A model generated the notes under the pieces. That model was given only the letters and a program-made list of their open reading frames with translations, did not search any database and was not told the DNA's origin. From positions 62,001-126,000 of the forward strand of contig JAXGGA010001092.1 in assembly GCA_038373865.1 (NCBI GenBank): a stretch of DNA of 64,000 nucleotides, given 5' to 3'. This document shows, in pieces, positions 43,631-56,345 of this stretch (positions are counted from its first letter, which is position 1; the number at the start of each line of letters is the position of its first letter). This DNA comes from Uloborus plumipes (lineage: Eukaryota; Arthropoda; Arachnida; Araneae; Uloboridae). A program made the translations under genes and the position numbers.

Positions 43631-44041
43631 CACTGCAAAAAATGAACTGTTGTTTTTCCAGAATAATACTGGCAGCCGGGGTTCCAATTTAAAACTGTTA
43701 AAATGCACAGTAATAAACTGTAAAACGAGCAATTTTACAGTTTCTTACTGTAAAGTTAGAAATTTTAGTTTATTGCCGCAAAATTTAGCTGAATTATTCT
43801 GCAAAAACAACAGTATAATACTGACAGCAGAGGTTCCATTGTTAAAACCGTAAAATGCACTGTAATAAACTGTAAAATTAGAAATTTCAGAGTTTATTAC
43901 CGTAAAATTAGCAATTTTACAGATTATAGTACTGTAAAGTTAGCAATTTTGCAGTTTATTACTGTGAAATTAGCGCTTTTTACATTTTATTACTATAAAA
44001 TTAGCTGTATTGTACTGTAAAAACAACATTCATTTTTTCAG
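43631..44041. mobile_element. CACTG-family MITE, copy F
   Basis: It starts CACTGCAAAAAATGAACTG after TA (43629-43630) and ends AACATTCATTTTTTCAG before TA (44042-44043), with a slightly shortened terminus. Two gene-side motifs in the same orientation (GGCAGCCGGGGTTCCAAT near 43671 and GACAGCAGAGGTTCCATT near 43821) show an internal ~150-bp duplication. It has the same orientation as copy B. Confidence 0.8.
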
Positions 44042-44043
44042 TA

Positions 44044-44805
44044 TATACATAATTTTTTTCAACGGTTTAAATTATGATTTTTCAATAAATGAGATATGTT
44101 TCATTTACATTGGAGCCCTGGAGCTTTCAAAACCTACAGTTTGTTTTATCATTGACTAATTAATAATACAAAACGATTAACTAATTCATGCAGCCCATGA
44201 CACGAGGTTGACTTTGGATGTCCCACACGTGATGCATGCAAATAAATTTCGTTTTAAGTAACAAAAGTATTTAATGAAAATATGTCTGTGTCAGGAGTAT
44301 CTTTGCATCAAAAGTAAAGATTAAAAATGTGTTTTTTTTTTCCCTGTTTAGTTGAAATATTAAGATCTATTACAAAATGTCGGTAACATTACAGAGTCTG
44401 ATGGCTCCACACGTGTCGGTGAAATGGCCAAATATATAAATTTTTAATGATAATAGATAGCGATTCTCCATTTGAGGGGCGTGCCTCCTAAGGGGCTCGA
44501 CATCCGTACTGGTCGGGTAAGAGAATAACAAAAAAAGTAGAGTATTGATTAATGGTAAAACAGAAAAAAAAATTGTGTGTGTTATGACATAATAAAATTT
44601 TAAACACCTATTCACATTCATGTAATATGCAGTTGTGGGCAAGAAAACTGCACCACTTGCAAAAAAAATGGAAAAGCGTGAAAATAACGTTTTAATGTGC
44701 ATGTTTCTTGTAATGATAGTAATGTTTTAAAGGTATACAATTGTATAATTAATCGCAATTACATTTTGTTAGGATTAATAGATTATTTACTCTTGTTACG
44801 AAAAA
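44044..44805. other. Gene-free stretch
   Basis: No supported gene. A 110-codon minus-strand frame (44370-44702) encodes a hydrophobic peptide without recognised features and is probably chance. Confidence 0.45.
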
Positions 44806-44981
44806 TGAGGGCCGCCATTTCAAGTTTTTCCGGGGGGGGGGGGGGGGGCAAAGGGTCCAAACTCAATGCAATTTCATCGGAAAACATAAAAAACCACGCC
44901 CACTTATATGCGAATACATTGATTTCTCAAAGCCAGGGGAGGGGACAATTCACCCCCTGCCCCTCCTAAATGACGGGCCTG
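44806..44981. mobile_element. hAT-type MITE, copy of the 39610 element
   Basis: This is in the opposite orientation to the 39610 copy. It begins TGAGGGCCGCCATTTCAAG and ends CTCCTAAATGACGGGCCTG. The flanks ACGAAAAA and ACGATATT agree at only five of eight positions, so the target duplication has decayed. G-run at ~44832-44848. Confidence 0.65.
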
Positions 44982-45064
44982 ACGATATTTAAGAAAGCTT
45001 GGAACAAAGCAACAGATACACAAATTGTGTAGTCGACAGTACGACTTTAATAATATTACACATA

Positions 45065-45495
45065 CAGTAAACTCTCGATTCATCCGCTATTCGGGTTATC
45101 AGCGAGGGCCTCGAGAAAGAAACAAAAACAATTAACTGATTTCTTTGGAAAAAGCACAGATTAAAATGTTATTTTTTCTTAACATTTCTTACCCAAGAGT
45201 GCTGTGTACTTCATCCAATAAAATGTTTTACCTGGGCGTCATAGTAACTACCACCTCTTTATAGAGATTTTATGTGCTTGAGAACCTCAAATACAAATAA
45301 TTTTTTATGCTGTACCTATCGCCACTGTTTGTGCATATCACGTTTTAAGCACAATGCAATGATTTTTAAGCAAAAGACATTTTTTATCTTCTTTACCCCT
45401 TACTTTATGTTTTTTTTTTTTTTCGAATTATCCGCGATTTTCGTTATCCGCGATACCCGCGCCACCCAATTTCGCGGATGATCGGGAGTGTACTG
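45065..45495. mobile_element. pogo/Tigger-like MITE
   Basis: The ends are CAGTAAACTCTCGATTCATC and GGATGATCGGGAGTGTACTG, with TA on both sides (45063-45064 and 45496-45497). GATTATCCGCGATT-type words appear near both ends, as is usual in Tigger-like termini. It is 431 bp with no transposase. Confidence 0.8.
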
Positions 45496-45497
45496 TA

Positions 45498-47384
45498 CTT
45501 TTAAATGTATACACCAATGAGAAACACTTCAATAATTAGTAGGTCCCTCACGCCTCACGAGTTGCAAGGAGAGCTTTTCAGCAGTCCCACATAGAGAATA
45601 ATCACAGCATGGACACATTCACAAGAAAAGCATTTCGCTCTCATCTTTTCGATTGTAATGTAGTTTTTTTTTTTTTTTTGTCCGCCACTGTACTTATGAA
45701 AAGCGTTTCACATCACTGTATATTTTATATGAATAACTACCTAATGAAATCCAATCATTGTTACATCTTCATCGTATTTACTATTTCTTCGAATCTTTTT
45801 CAATAATAGCATTGGAAGTTTTACGAGAGAAATAATCATAAAACATAACATTATAACTGTTTTTATGAAAAACATTTTTGTACTAATTAGTTTTATACGA
45901 GTGCGCATGTCAGTTATTGTTCTAGAACCGAATGTAGTCTACGGGGTTACATGTCTGTCAACATTCTCTGTAAAACTGTTTTTACTGTATTTGTTCGAAT
46001 CACTGCAGAAATCCCTTCTTGCGTCACTTCGCTTTTCGCCAAAATTATCTCTACCCGATTGAATAGATAATTAATAGATTCATCAATCAACGTAAATAAA
46101 TTACAAATTCTTTTGTCAATGTAGATACGGTACAATGTACAATGTACATAGTACTATTTATCGTATAACACGTCAGCAACAACAACAGTAATTCTTCTAT
46201 CAGGACGAAATGGCGACGGTGGCAATTTCTTCAATTTTAGCTACATATTTGTTTTAGAAATACCCTTCTCCGTCAAAACGTACGTTAAACCATTCTCTGG
46301 TCTAATGAAAAATGGAAGCAAAAGAATTCCCTGAAGAAAAGTGGGAGCAAAAAATCGTATCTTATCGTAAAGGTTAGAGAGGTTTCACAACGGAAAATGA
46401 AATATGGTTTCATAGATCTATACAAGTATACATACCTATCAATCATCTCGAATAAATTTATCAAACTCATGTTTCTTTTAATAATTGCTCTGATATTCAA
46501 TAGAATTTCAAATTTCAAGCTCGTCTTACTGACATATGATATTTTCAGCATGGATTTTAAAAAAAAAATGACTTTTCAAAATTTCAATCTCATAGTGTTC
46601 TTTGAAACCCGATTTTCAAACATTTCCTTCTCCTTATATAATAATGTTACTGCGGCAGCCATATAAAATTACCTCCCTGGGAAAATATGGACGTTCTTAA
46701 ACCACTTTTCACGAAATATTGTATTCTACACTGTCTCAAACTGTTCCCTCACCCCGTTCGAACTAGAGAATGTCTCGTTTGTGTCTGACATCTCGTCTGC
46801 TTTTGGTTTCTTTGTTGTCTGAGTGGATAAGATTTTATATGCGAGATGGAGCTTTTTAGATAACTCCGTTCCTTTCTTTCTTCTTCAACTAAAAGGGCGA
46901 AAAGGTTTTGATACGAAGATAAAAGTAATTATGTTCACCTTAAGTAAGAGATGCCATGTTGGTTTTTTACTTTCAAGAAAATCAATTTTCGTTAAATTTC
47001 AATTACTTTAAAATTGATGAATATGTTGATCGTTTTCGTGTTTCATAAGCTTCTTGATTGAAATTTAACTATCACGATAAAGAGTTTCCAATTATTTCTT
47101 TTTTTTTTGGAATCGAATCGTCTTTGATGTATGGTTTTCGACAGTGAAAAAATTATGATGAAGAATGGAAATGAAGCATAACTTGTTTTTGCCAGTAATC
47201 AACTTATTTTTTAATATGTAGTACTCTTTTTTTTTCTTTTCATTACAAAATAATCGATGAGTTTTGACTACATTTCATGATGGGTAACGAATATAACATT
47301 GGAATAAGACCTGAACAAAGTTTTTTTTTTTTTTGAGCAATGACAAATTGCTAAATGTTTTCTTTTAAAGCTGAAGTGTCATGT
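45498..47384. other. Gene-free AT-rich stretch
   Basis: No gene, SINE or bounded element found over 1.9 kb. The ORFs present are short (89 codons at most) and lack any motif. Poly(T) at about 45663-45678. Confidence 0.5.
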
Positions 47385-47622
47385 AGTCCCACTTTCAAAA
47401 TAGCAGTCTGCCAACGTCTCGCGTCCCGGTGCTTCACCACGCGTGACTTTCTTACCGGCCCCTACAGGGTTTCCATGCCGGACATGGTGGCGACTGGCGG
47501 TAGATGGCGCCCCCTATTGAGTTGCTGGGCCATTAATATGGGCGCACGGATTTGTGCTCCTCTCGGGGCTTGATCAAGGGACCTTCATGATGATAACCCA
47601 CCACTGAGCCATGAAGGCTTGA
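47385..47622 (-). mobile_element. tRNA-headed SINE, second family, reverse strand
   Basis: On the minus strand the head reads CATGGCTCAGTGGTGGGTTA (A-box-like), then CCCTTGATCAAGCCCC (B-box position). The body contains GGGGGCGCCATCTACCGCC, and the tail is GACGTTGGCAGACTGCTATT. The tail matches the SINE at 5595-5840. It is GC-rich relative to the surroundings. Boundaries are approximate and no target duplication was resolved. Confidence 0.65.
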
Positions 47623-48087
47623 AAGCTTTACAGCAAAGCTGGGTAATGTGCTCTCTGACGGTCCCCACACATTTATAGCAGTTTGTCATTGCGAAAAACA
47701 TGATTCAAATTCGAGATGTCATTTTTTAACATATTTTTTCTCCCCCCTCCCCCTCCCCTTATTGTACTTAATTCTGAGTTCTGTGCACCTGCTTTGGCCC
47801 CCTGCTTGCACTAGGAGCCGATTTTAAGCGCGACGCAACACATTATTTTTTTAAAATATCTTTCTTTCTTCCGTAATCGCTTTTGTGTTTTTTTTGTCTG
47901 ATTAGAATACGCAGTTTTTGTGCAAGGGATTCTTTTAATTTTCCATAATACTTTACAAAGTGGTACTTCAGAGCTCTTTAGTACTTAAAATGCAGGGTAA
48001 ATGAAAAAAGTTGGATATCTGTTCATCCATCCGTTTGGATGAAGAAAGGGTTCATTATTATCTCGAAACACAGGTTTGCAATTCTTA
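47623..48087. other. Gene-free stretch
   Basis: I see no supported feature. C-rich tract near 47745-47760. Confidence 0.5.
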
Positions 48088-48653
48088 CACCGGTATTCTC
48101 CACGCCGTTTTAACCGACGCTTAAGTTTTAAGCGAGGTTTAACACGAGGCTGCAAAAAAAAGCGTATTCTCCATCCAAGCGTCCGGCTTGGCGAAAAGAT
48201 GCGTCACAACACGCTCTTTTTTGAGCTTCGCTTGTGCCCCCGACTTCGGCGGTTTAAGCGTGGGTCAAGCGTAGATTTCCTTCCCATCATCCTTTTCTCG
48301 TAAACAAACATGGACGCCAGTCGTTTGGATCGTATAGAAAATTTTGAGTTGGACTTATTTGAGGAACAAAACAAGACTCAGAATCAGTTAAAATGAAAAA
48401 TAATTCGCGAACTAATTTTAAAAAAGCCATTAAAATGCAGAATAAACCAGCAAATAAAACAAGCTGCAAAATAACGTAAAAAATTGATAGAATTGAATGC
48501 CAAGTTGTAAAATAGTCGCCAACAAATTAACTTTTAATATTGTCTTTATTATCCGAACAGTTTTCTTTCGCAACGGAGATAACACAAGGGTTGCCGTAAA
48601 TCTTAGATGGCACAATTCTCGCCAAGCGAAAATTTTACTGGCCAGAAGACAAT

Positions 48654-51600
48654 CAGGGCCGTCGGCAAGGGGGGGTGTGGGGGGGGTGCTACACCCCCCC
48701 ACTTTTCTGAAGAAAAGGGCCGCCGATTTTATTTTATTATTAAAATGAAATTTTAGAAAAATATTTCAGGACTTTAAATGAAATTTAAAAGAGAAGCGAA
48801 ATAATTTAAACATTATTAAGAATATCAGTAAACCTGAATTTTTAAAAATGTCCTGTATTTTCCGCGGCCCCAATTATTACTTATCAAAAATAAATAATTG
48901 GGGCCGCGAAAAATAGTTAAGATTCCTTCACAGCAATATTCGTTGCGAAAAGTACGAAATTTTCTCGTTCATGGGGTCATGTAAACGGGAAACTATAGGT
49001 CGCCCTGGCCCAGTTTGGAAAAGAAAAGTACTGTATTAATATGTGCGAGAACTTTAAAAGACACGCGAACCTGTGTAACTAAAATTAGTTAAATTAATAA
49101 AACATAAATCAAATTATGTATACATAATTCAACAAGATCGATGCAATATTTAAAAAAAAAGAATATATGCAGAGGGCCGCCAAATTTTATATTTTAAATA
49201 AATTAAAATAAATGATCGATGCAATAATTAAAAGGGAAAAAAAGATAATATGCAGGGGCAGTAAAAATTTTATATTTTAAATAAATTTAAATTAAAGAAA
49301 ATGACACAAAATACCATTATCGAAAGATAGTGCAATGTTTAAGGTAGTAGTCTGGTAACTTGGGTTCAAAAAATCGAAAAAAAATTTTTTTTTAACTTAA
49401 TTTGAAAGTACAATGTTTTGAGAATATACTGTGAAAATTTCAGACAGAAATTCGAAATATTTCGGGAGTTATAACGAGTTTCCCAGAGCGCCCCGGAGTC
49501 CAACCTTTAAGGTCGACTGGCAGCTGCAACCGCTTGGATCCTTCTATTGTTTGCGCGCATTTTTATACCTGGGTTGACTCTGTTATTCTATTATATATAT
49601 TTATACATATATTTATGTATATATAATATATATTTCAAATATAAATGCCGCTCCAGGCATAGACGATTGACGTAAGTATAAGTTTACTTATGAAAATTTG
49701 TTGTTGAACTTTAAACGCGTTTTTCTCAAAACATTGTTTTTTTGGTCGGCCCGGGGGTCCTAACTTTTTTTCTACTGAACCGATTGCTTTCAAATTTTAA
49801 CAGGCTGTTATACAATAGTTCTCGTCGATACTAACCAGAATTTTTTTCTCCCCTAACTTTTTATTTTACAATCCTTTCTTTGCTAAAATAAAAGGACTTT
49901 TTTTTTTCAAAGTCCGCCATTTTGTTATTTACACTTGAAATTTAACTTCAGTAGTTCCGACCAGAATGACATGTCTATAGATTAAGAATAATCAAGAATA
50001 TTTGATTTCAGATAACATCAAGAGCCAAAATCACCCGGGCCACCCACGTGCATATTTTTTGAGGTTCCAACTTTGAGTGACAATAATAATAGTAATAAAC
50101 TATTAATTTTTTTCAAATATTTTTTTTTATTTTCAATATGTAAATAAAAACACTCTTAATATTCAAGATCATTCATTTTTATTTTCCTATAAAAAACCAC
50201 CCTCCAAAGAAGTCACGAAAATAGTCATAAGTTACCAGACTACTACCTTAAATTGAAGATAATTAAAAAGAAAATTTATCACTTTTCACTTTGTGTTGGG
50301 ACCGAATGAATTTTTTTATGTAGTAAATTTGAAGAAATAATAATAATAATAATGATGAAAGTTTATTATACTGAAATTAAAAAAGAAAGGGGGAAAAAGA
50401 ATTAAATGCGGTTCTCTCTGCGGCACATTGAAGAGGCTCTTTCAACTTCCTCAGACCATCAAAATGAAAATCGCATATATTGGTGAATATTGTGAAACAC
50501 AGTTACTGTGATACTCCAGATTTTTTTTCTAAGTCACATCGCAGTCAAACGACGCAAAATTGCTCATTGACCAGTTTTTTCGGTGAAAAAGGAAACAAAC
50601 AAATGCGCGGGACTTAAATGTAATTGTACAAGGCTGTTTTGCAGAAAAAAGGCGCCGTTTTGTGTCGAAAATCAACGGGAATTTCTTACAGCCCGCGGAA
50701 AATTGAAGTACCTCAAACGATATATTTAACAGCTATACTTTATACAGCTATATTTTATAATTTATAAAAGTACAGCAGTTTTATGAATTAAAAGAATTAA
50801 AGGAAATTACAGCTCTCTTTATCTGTACTTTTATTATGTTTTTATTTGTAAAAATTAACCTTTATCTGATAGTTTTTTTTTTCTTTTTTTGCTTCATTTA
50901 AATTTAAGTTTTGATTTTGAAGTATTCTATTAACAATATTATTTTTTGTTAAGCTGTCATATGAAACTAAAAATAAACAAATAGAAGCAGACGTTTTAAT
51001 TTTGCCTATTAATAACTCCGAAGCTTGTTTAGTAACCATATTTCTCGATTCTAGAAGTACCTCTAGAAAAATTGGTGTTATGACTTTAACAGAGGCTGAT
51101 TTAATCTAGTAGATGTTAATTAAAAAAGGGGATAATTTTATATGCTTTAATAACTGTCTGAAACGTTTTTCAATCATTTGTTTCGAATGAGTTGCATACT
51201 TTTAAACGATTCTAAAATAAGAAAAACTCAGTTTTTGTTGTATATTTTCCCTCTCATTTTTAATCAATTTAAGAGACAGCATGAAAAGAGTTACTTTCTA
51301 TTGATCACCAGTTTAATTTGGTTATTCGCGTCAAGCAATGATTCATTTAATGAAATTTTATCACTTGAAATTCTAAAACTACAAAGATAGTATTTGAAAA
51401 GCTCGCACTAAATTTGAAACATTTTAAGCACAAATGAAGCTCTGTAAGACTAATAGTTAAGGAGTTATAAAGGAAACAATGAAAAAATTCGGAAATTTTC
51501 GCAGTTTTTCGCGAGTTACGTGGCAAGCACAAGTTTTAGAAAACTGCAAACTTAGATTTACACTACCCTAGGGGACCCAAATAACATTCAAAAATCAAAA

Positions 51601-52058
51601 CTACATCGCGATTTTGCGAATTTAGCCCTTTTCTTTGCACATTATGACTGAACTATGCGATTTATATGCAAGGGCATTTTTGATCCATAAAATTTTAACA
51701 AAATATTTACGATTTACAAATTAGCTCCAAACTATGAAAGGTGATTTCGTTTATTGTCATTTCTTATAAATAAAAAATAAATAAAAGGGGAATGGTGCAC
51801 TTTTTCTCTTCAGAGAAAAATAATTTTTATAGCAATAATATCCAGAAATTTTACAAAACTACTATTCAAAATTTTCTTGCATTAATTTCGAAGAATCATT
51901 CTCTCACCTTTTCGACTGCTATAATGCATCTCTGTATATAGCGTGGTTTGGAATGATGAATAATTCAACGGAGAACCCCCCCCCCCTATATGATGAGCCC
52001 AGCAGGGCCGCCAAATTCTCAACACCCCCCCCAGATATTTCAGCTAGCGACGGCCCTG
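48654..52058. mobile_element. 3.4-kb hAT element nested in the PIF-like element
   Basis: The ends are CAGGGCCGTCGGCAAGG and AGCGACGGCCCTG. The target duplication AAGACAAT is exact (48646-48653 and 52059-52066). The size is that of a full hAT, but no transposase frame survives. The longest ORFs are ~70 codons and unrelated, so it is either non-autonomous or heavily decayed. Direct subrepeats are visible (CAGAGGGCCGCCAAATTTTA at 49171 and a similar copy at 49252, each followed by TATTTTAAATAAAT). Confidence 0.85.
49343..50247. mobile_element. TTAA-type element nested in the hAT
   Basis: The inverted ends are GGTAGTAGTCTGGTAACTT and AAGTTACCAGACTACTACC (19 bp, perfect), flanked by TTAA (49339-49342 and 50248-50251). 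It is 905 bp and has no convincing ORF. An AT palindrome lies near 49590-49640. The TTAA target is used by piggyBac and Kolobok. I cannot choose between them without a transposase. Confidence 0.85.
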
Positions 52059-52630
52059 AAGACAATGTGACGTAAAATTAAGCTTGTGATTATTTTTTCT
52101 TAAAAACACGAAATATTATGTTTTAATTGATTGTTTATGACTTGGAATTTTCCCAGCAAAAGTGCGGCGGAGAGTATAATTACTATGCTCAGCCCCTGAA
52201 TGCTAGACACCACAGAGTGCAACCACTCAATTATGCGTTTATATTTTTTGTAATCTGTTAGGCTCAATAATAGTACTTCTATTTTGATAGCTGTAAAGTT
52301 GCTCTTTTGAGTCATCGTATTATTTATTTTACGAAAGATTCAAATAGAAGAGGAAAGATATAGAAGCACGCTTCGCATAAAATGAGATAAACAAACAAAA
52401 TCAAGCGGTTAAGGATGCAGTTAACAAATAGAAAATGTCACGTGAATCATTGTAGCCAATGGTGACTGCCGTTTCATTTTGACTTCAATTAACACTCCGA
52501 TCTCTTAAGCCGCTCTTGAAACGACTTGGAGAATACGCAAAACGTTTAATACGAGTTTTAGCTTAACACCGGTTTTGGATAACTCGAGTGTTAACTTCGC
52601 GTTGAGATGGCATTGAGAATACGGCCGTTA

Positions 52631-52855
52631 CTGCTATTTGCGCTTTTTAATGCTGTTTTTGATGTTTTAATTCAAAGTCACAAAGATAAGTATTTTCTTT
52701 CTTTTTTTTTTTTTTTTGGACTCATTGTTAAAAGGAAATTTTTTAGCTTTATGGTTGGTGGTTGCTTGCGGTATTATATTCTTCGAGCAACGGAAAAATA
52801 GCCCAGATTACCAAGTTTTGTGAAAGACCGCAGTGCTCATACAAGGTCCTTTAAA
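52631..52855. other. Short gene-free spacer
   Basis: I see no supported feature between the PIF-like element and the following SINE. Confidence 0.4.
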
Positions 52856-53075
52856 TGCTTTCGGATGCCGAAGTTGCCCGATCGGTGATGCGCTGGATTC
52901 GCGACTATAAGGTCACAGGTTCGATGATGTTGGTCGAAGATCCTGCGTGTACGCTTATTGTGACTATGAAGTTCATGTAAGCCGTGATCACGAAATTCTC
53001 CGAGTTCACATTTAAAATAAATACCTATCGGGATCACGTGTTGCTTGGTTTCTGATCTGGATTTAATAAATAAAA
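52856..53075 (+). mobile_element. tRNA-headed SINE, third type
   Basis: The head is tRNA-like: TGCCCGATCGGTGATGCGCT (A box), then about 30 bases on, GTCACAGGTTCGATGATG (B box). A body of ~130 bp follows (CACGTGTTGCTTGGTTTC) and ends near TTTAATAAATAAAATAGAG. It shares no body sequence with the other SINEs. No target duplication was found. Confidence 0.6.
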
Positions 53076-54470
53076 TAGAGCACTGTAGAAAATTTTGGCT
53101 TTTGCTGGTGGGAAAATTCAAACAAATACATTATATCTCTATGCGTGTCCGTTTTATCCATCTTAAATTTAATCTTTGAAAAAATTTCTTTTGTGAAATA
53201 AAATATTGTAACGCTGTATTGAAATTTTTTTAAAGAAATGAAAAATTGTGACAAATGTGCAATTATTTAGCATTTTCCGTAAAAGAATTATCTTACGTCT
53301 TTTTCTTTCTTTTTTTGACGCGATCACGGCAAAGAAACATGTTAAGGGCTTTTGACAGAAGGTTGTTCATTTCAAAAAGAATTTCAGTTGATTTAGAAAA
53401 GAAAAAACTGTTTCAATTGTAAATTGTTTGTTCTTGACAGGAATTGGGGGGGGGGGGGAGTCAAAACTAGTTTTGTTGTCAACCCCTATCTCTCTTCGTC
53501 TGAATCTGAAGTAGATCTTTCAAACTGAACTGGAGATATAAAAATTAAACATCATTCGAATAACTTTCTTTCAAAGCCCTTTTTTTCACTAGAATTCTAC
53601 AAAATGAAAATGAATGCCAGCACTTTTTTTTCCCTTACAGAAACAAGATTTTTGCTCGCAAAAGAAAATCTTTTAACAAAATGAAAGCGTCATATGTCTT
53701 GCATTTAATTATCTAAAACGAAATTACTTTTACTACTCTTCTCTCTAAATTAAATTGCTTTACAAGAGTAAGAGTAAGCACACACGTGTCAGGAAAATTT
53801 TAGAAGAGAAAGAACAGATGCGGACCCTTTTGTAATCATAAATCAATAATTCCAGGGGTTTCTCTTGCGTGGCGCCATCTAGGCAATTACAAGTGTACCA
53901 AAATTACATTTTTGTTAAAGATTTGACAGATTTCTTCTTTTTTCCTTCACAAGATGCGAGAACTTAAATTCCTGGAATTCCAAAGGCGCGGGTATAAAAA
54001 ATGAAAGCAAGTAGACGGTTAAGGAGAAAATATTTTTACATCTTTTTGTGATAGTAATGAAATATTTTTCTACTATTTTTAAAATTTAAATTATTTTTTT
54101 CTTAAGGTTAAAGCGGACTTAGTTTAAAAGTAATTTATAAAATTAGTGAGATATTTTTTGAATGTCATTTGATAAGAAACGGCTTCCTCCTTTTAATAAA
54201 TTAGGATCCTTAAAAAAAACATTTCAGAAAAATAGATTTTTCAAACTTTTTTTTAAAAGAAATGCAAATTGATTGAAAATGCAATTTTGGCTTTCTTTTG
54301 TGTTATCAAGAGGGTTATGACTTTTTTTGTGTTGGCCAGTGACGTACCAGCTAATTTTTGTCCCCCCCTCCCACGCACACAAAAACAAAAAAGAGAAAGA
54401 ATTGTTTTCCCTAGCTTTTTCTGCAACCCTTTAACAAGTCACTACATTAAAGGATAAATCCTTAAAGATG
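53076..54470. other. Gene-free stretch
   Basis: No supported gene. CCAGTGACGTACCAGC followed by a C-run (54338-54370) resembles a solitary hAT end without a partner. G-run at ~53447-53458. Confidence 0.45.
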
Positions 54471-54474
54471 TTAA

Positions 54475-55091
54475 GGTGATAAGGTGAGAAGGGACTTTCA
54501 GATGAGCAAAAAATGGTCAAAAATCGGTTTTTCTTTGATGATATTTCCAAAAGCTATATGATTGAAATACATGTTATTGCTATTGTAAATAAATAGCTTT
54601 TCCTTATTGGTGGTGAATTTGTATTAAAAACTAATTTAATAATGAAATATACAACAGTAAAACAGTAAATGCTGATTTTTTCAAAACATAATTTTACGCT
54701 TGTTTACGAATTTCATACTGGCTGTGTCAAATATATTTGCTATGTTTTATTGAATTATGGATATCTTTTGCAAAAAAATGTAGATTTTAGTTTGTTTTTT
54801 TTTCTTTAATTTTTGCCACAATATATAGAAAAAGTACTCCCATCATTTTATTTTCTGGTGTTTTATGTTCCACATTTTGCTTGTATTTTGTCATTTTGAT
54901 GAAATTTCAGGCGCGAGGAATAATGTAGAAAAAGTGTTAAAATTCAAATTTTAAATTAAAAAAAAATAATTTTAATATATTTCAATGAAAATTTTTATAT
55001 GTGTTAGTATTAGCAACATATAGCTATGCTGCAAATTTCAAAGAAATTCATTGAAAATTGCTAAAGAAAAAAATGATAGTCCCTTATCACC
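54475..55091. mobile_element. TTAA-type MITE, GGTGATAAGG ends
   Basis: The ends are GGTGATAAGGTGAGAAGGGACT and the complement with a short gap (AGTCCCTTATCACC), and TTAA lies on both sides (54471-54474 and 55092-55095). It is 617 bp, AT-rich and non-coding. The GGT start resembles the 49343 element, but the sequences are otherwise different. Confidence 0.8.
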
Positions 55092-55095
55092 TTAA

Positions 55096-55742
55096 AAAAG
55101 CATTTGAACATCTATTAATATTGAGCTGTACTTTAGTTTTAATGTTATGGGCATACTAAAAAACAAATTTTCCGAAACATGTTGAATTTAACAATATTCA
55201 GCAGTCAATCGCGTAAATTTGAAAAAATGTTTGTAGTACAATCTTGCAAAAATCAATATAATTTATATTATTTGCGATTGAAGAAAGTTCCTTATAGTGT
55301 TGCTTTTCAAAGTAGTATATTGTGCTATAGGTCAAAAATTTCTTTCTGGATTTCAGTTAAGTAACAATTGAAGTCTTGAAGAGAAATTGAAGAATATTTG
55401 CGGATTTTTTTTTTTTTTTTTTTGGTCCCCATCATCCTGAAAATCATATATACAAACCTAATACAAATGCTAAATGAAACCTAAAAAATGAATATTAAAT
55501 TATTACACCTATCATTTTAAAGATTGACAATGCCTACCAAGAATAGTCTTTTAAATCGAGAGAAAAGGAAAAAAAGAAAGTTTTTCATAAAAGAAGGAGA
55601 TGATCAACAATAGGTGGGAAGCTTACACTCATTTCCTCGTCATAAATTAAAATAATTCGAATGACTTATATTAACTGTAAAAAAAAGAAAAGACAAAAAA
55701 GAAAAAACTAAAGCTCTCGCACAATTTTTATTCTTCAGCAGC
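55096..55742. other. Gene-free AT-rich stretch
   Basis: I see no supported feature. Poly(T) at ~55405-55424. Confidence 0.5.
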
Positions 55743-55798
55743 AAAAAAAAGAACTTCCCATTGAGTACTTAAGTACTCAGTGGGAAGTTCTTTTTTTT
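55743..55798. repeat. 56-bp near-perfect palindrome
   Basis: AAAAAAAAGAACTTCCCA on the left and TGGGAAGTTCTTTTTTTT on the right join through TGAGTACTTAAGTACTCA with no loop. Only one position is mismatched. It could extrude as a cruciform or be the relic of a very short MITE. Confidence 0.9.
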
Positions 55799-56345
55799 CC
55801 TTCGATGTTTTTTTTTTTTTTTGGTTTTTTTTTCAGCAGATTCACTCAAATTATTAAATGATGTGATTTCTAGTACTTCCTATACAAGGCCGCATCCAGA
55901 AAAAAATTTCGGGAGTTGCCCAGTTTCGCACATTGCACAAACACACACACATTTTTGTGCGTGTTATGAGTTTAATTTCTAGCTGACACCTTGTTGTGTC
56001 TACCTAGTGTGGTCTTGTTGATTGAAGATATGTTTAGCTATTAAAATCCCTCGAGGGTTACAGATGCTTATAAATGGGGACCAACAAAGTACACTCTTAA
56101 TTGAATCAGGGACTGCGAGAAGCGATCTAGGGCTAGTCGGAAACTAGGGGCCCGGCGATTAGGGGGTAAAAATCTGAGTGGTGGAAGTTTTATAAGTTTT
56201 ATGAGGGAGGGGGGGGGGCATGACAAGTAGCTTGCCTTGAGCCTGAATTGATTTGGGAAAGAGAGCTAGAAGCTAGAAGTGCTGATGAGAGTCTTGTTTT
56301 CAAGTATGTTTTGCAGCTAATGAGAATTTGAATTGTCATTTTTTA

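Larger units (their letters stand above)
48088..52627. mobile_element. PIF/Harbinger-like element hosting a hAT
   Basis: The ends are CACCGGTATTCTCCACGCC and the complement-like GGCATTGAGAATACGGCCG (imperfect inverted repeats over ~37 bp). A TTA target duplication flanks it (48085-48087 and 52628-52630). A second GCGTATTCTCCA word lies subterminally on both sides (near 48160 and 52530). A 3-bp T-T-A target fits PIF/Harbinger. After removal of the hAT and its 8-bp duplication only ~1.1 kb remain. A short open segment after ATGGACGCC (48310) may be a relic of its coding region. Confidence 0.7.

Noticed and set aside
39610..44981. A single 5.4-kb hAT bounded by CAGGCCCGTCATTT and AAATGACGGGCCTG
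   Set aside because: The flanking octamers do not match each other. The left end pairs with a nearby right end sharing an exact AACAAACT duplication, so these are two separate short copies.
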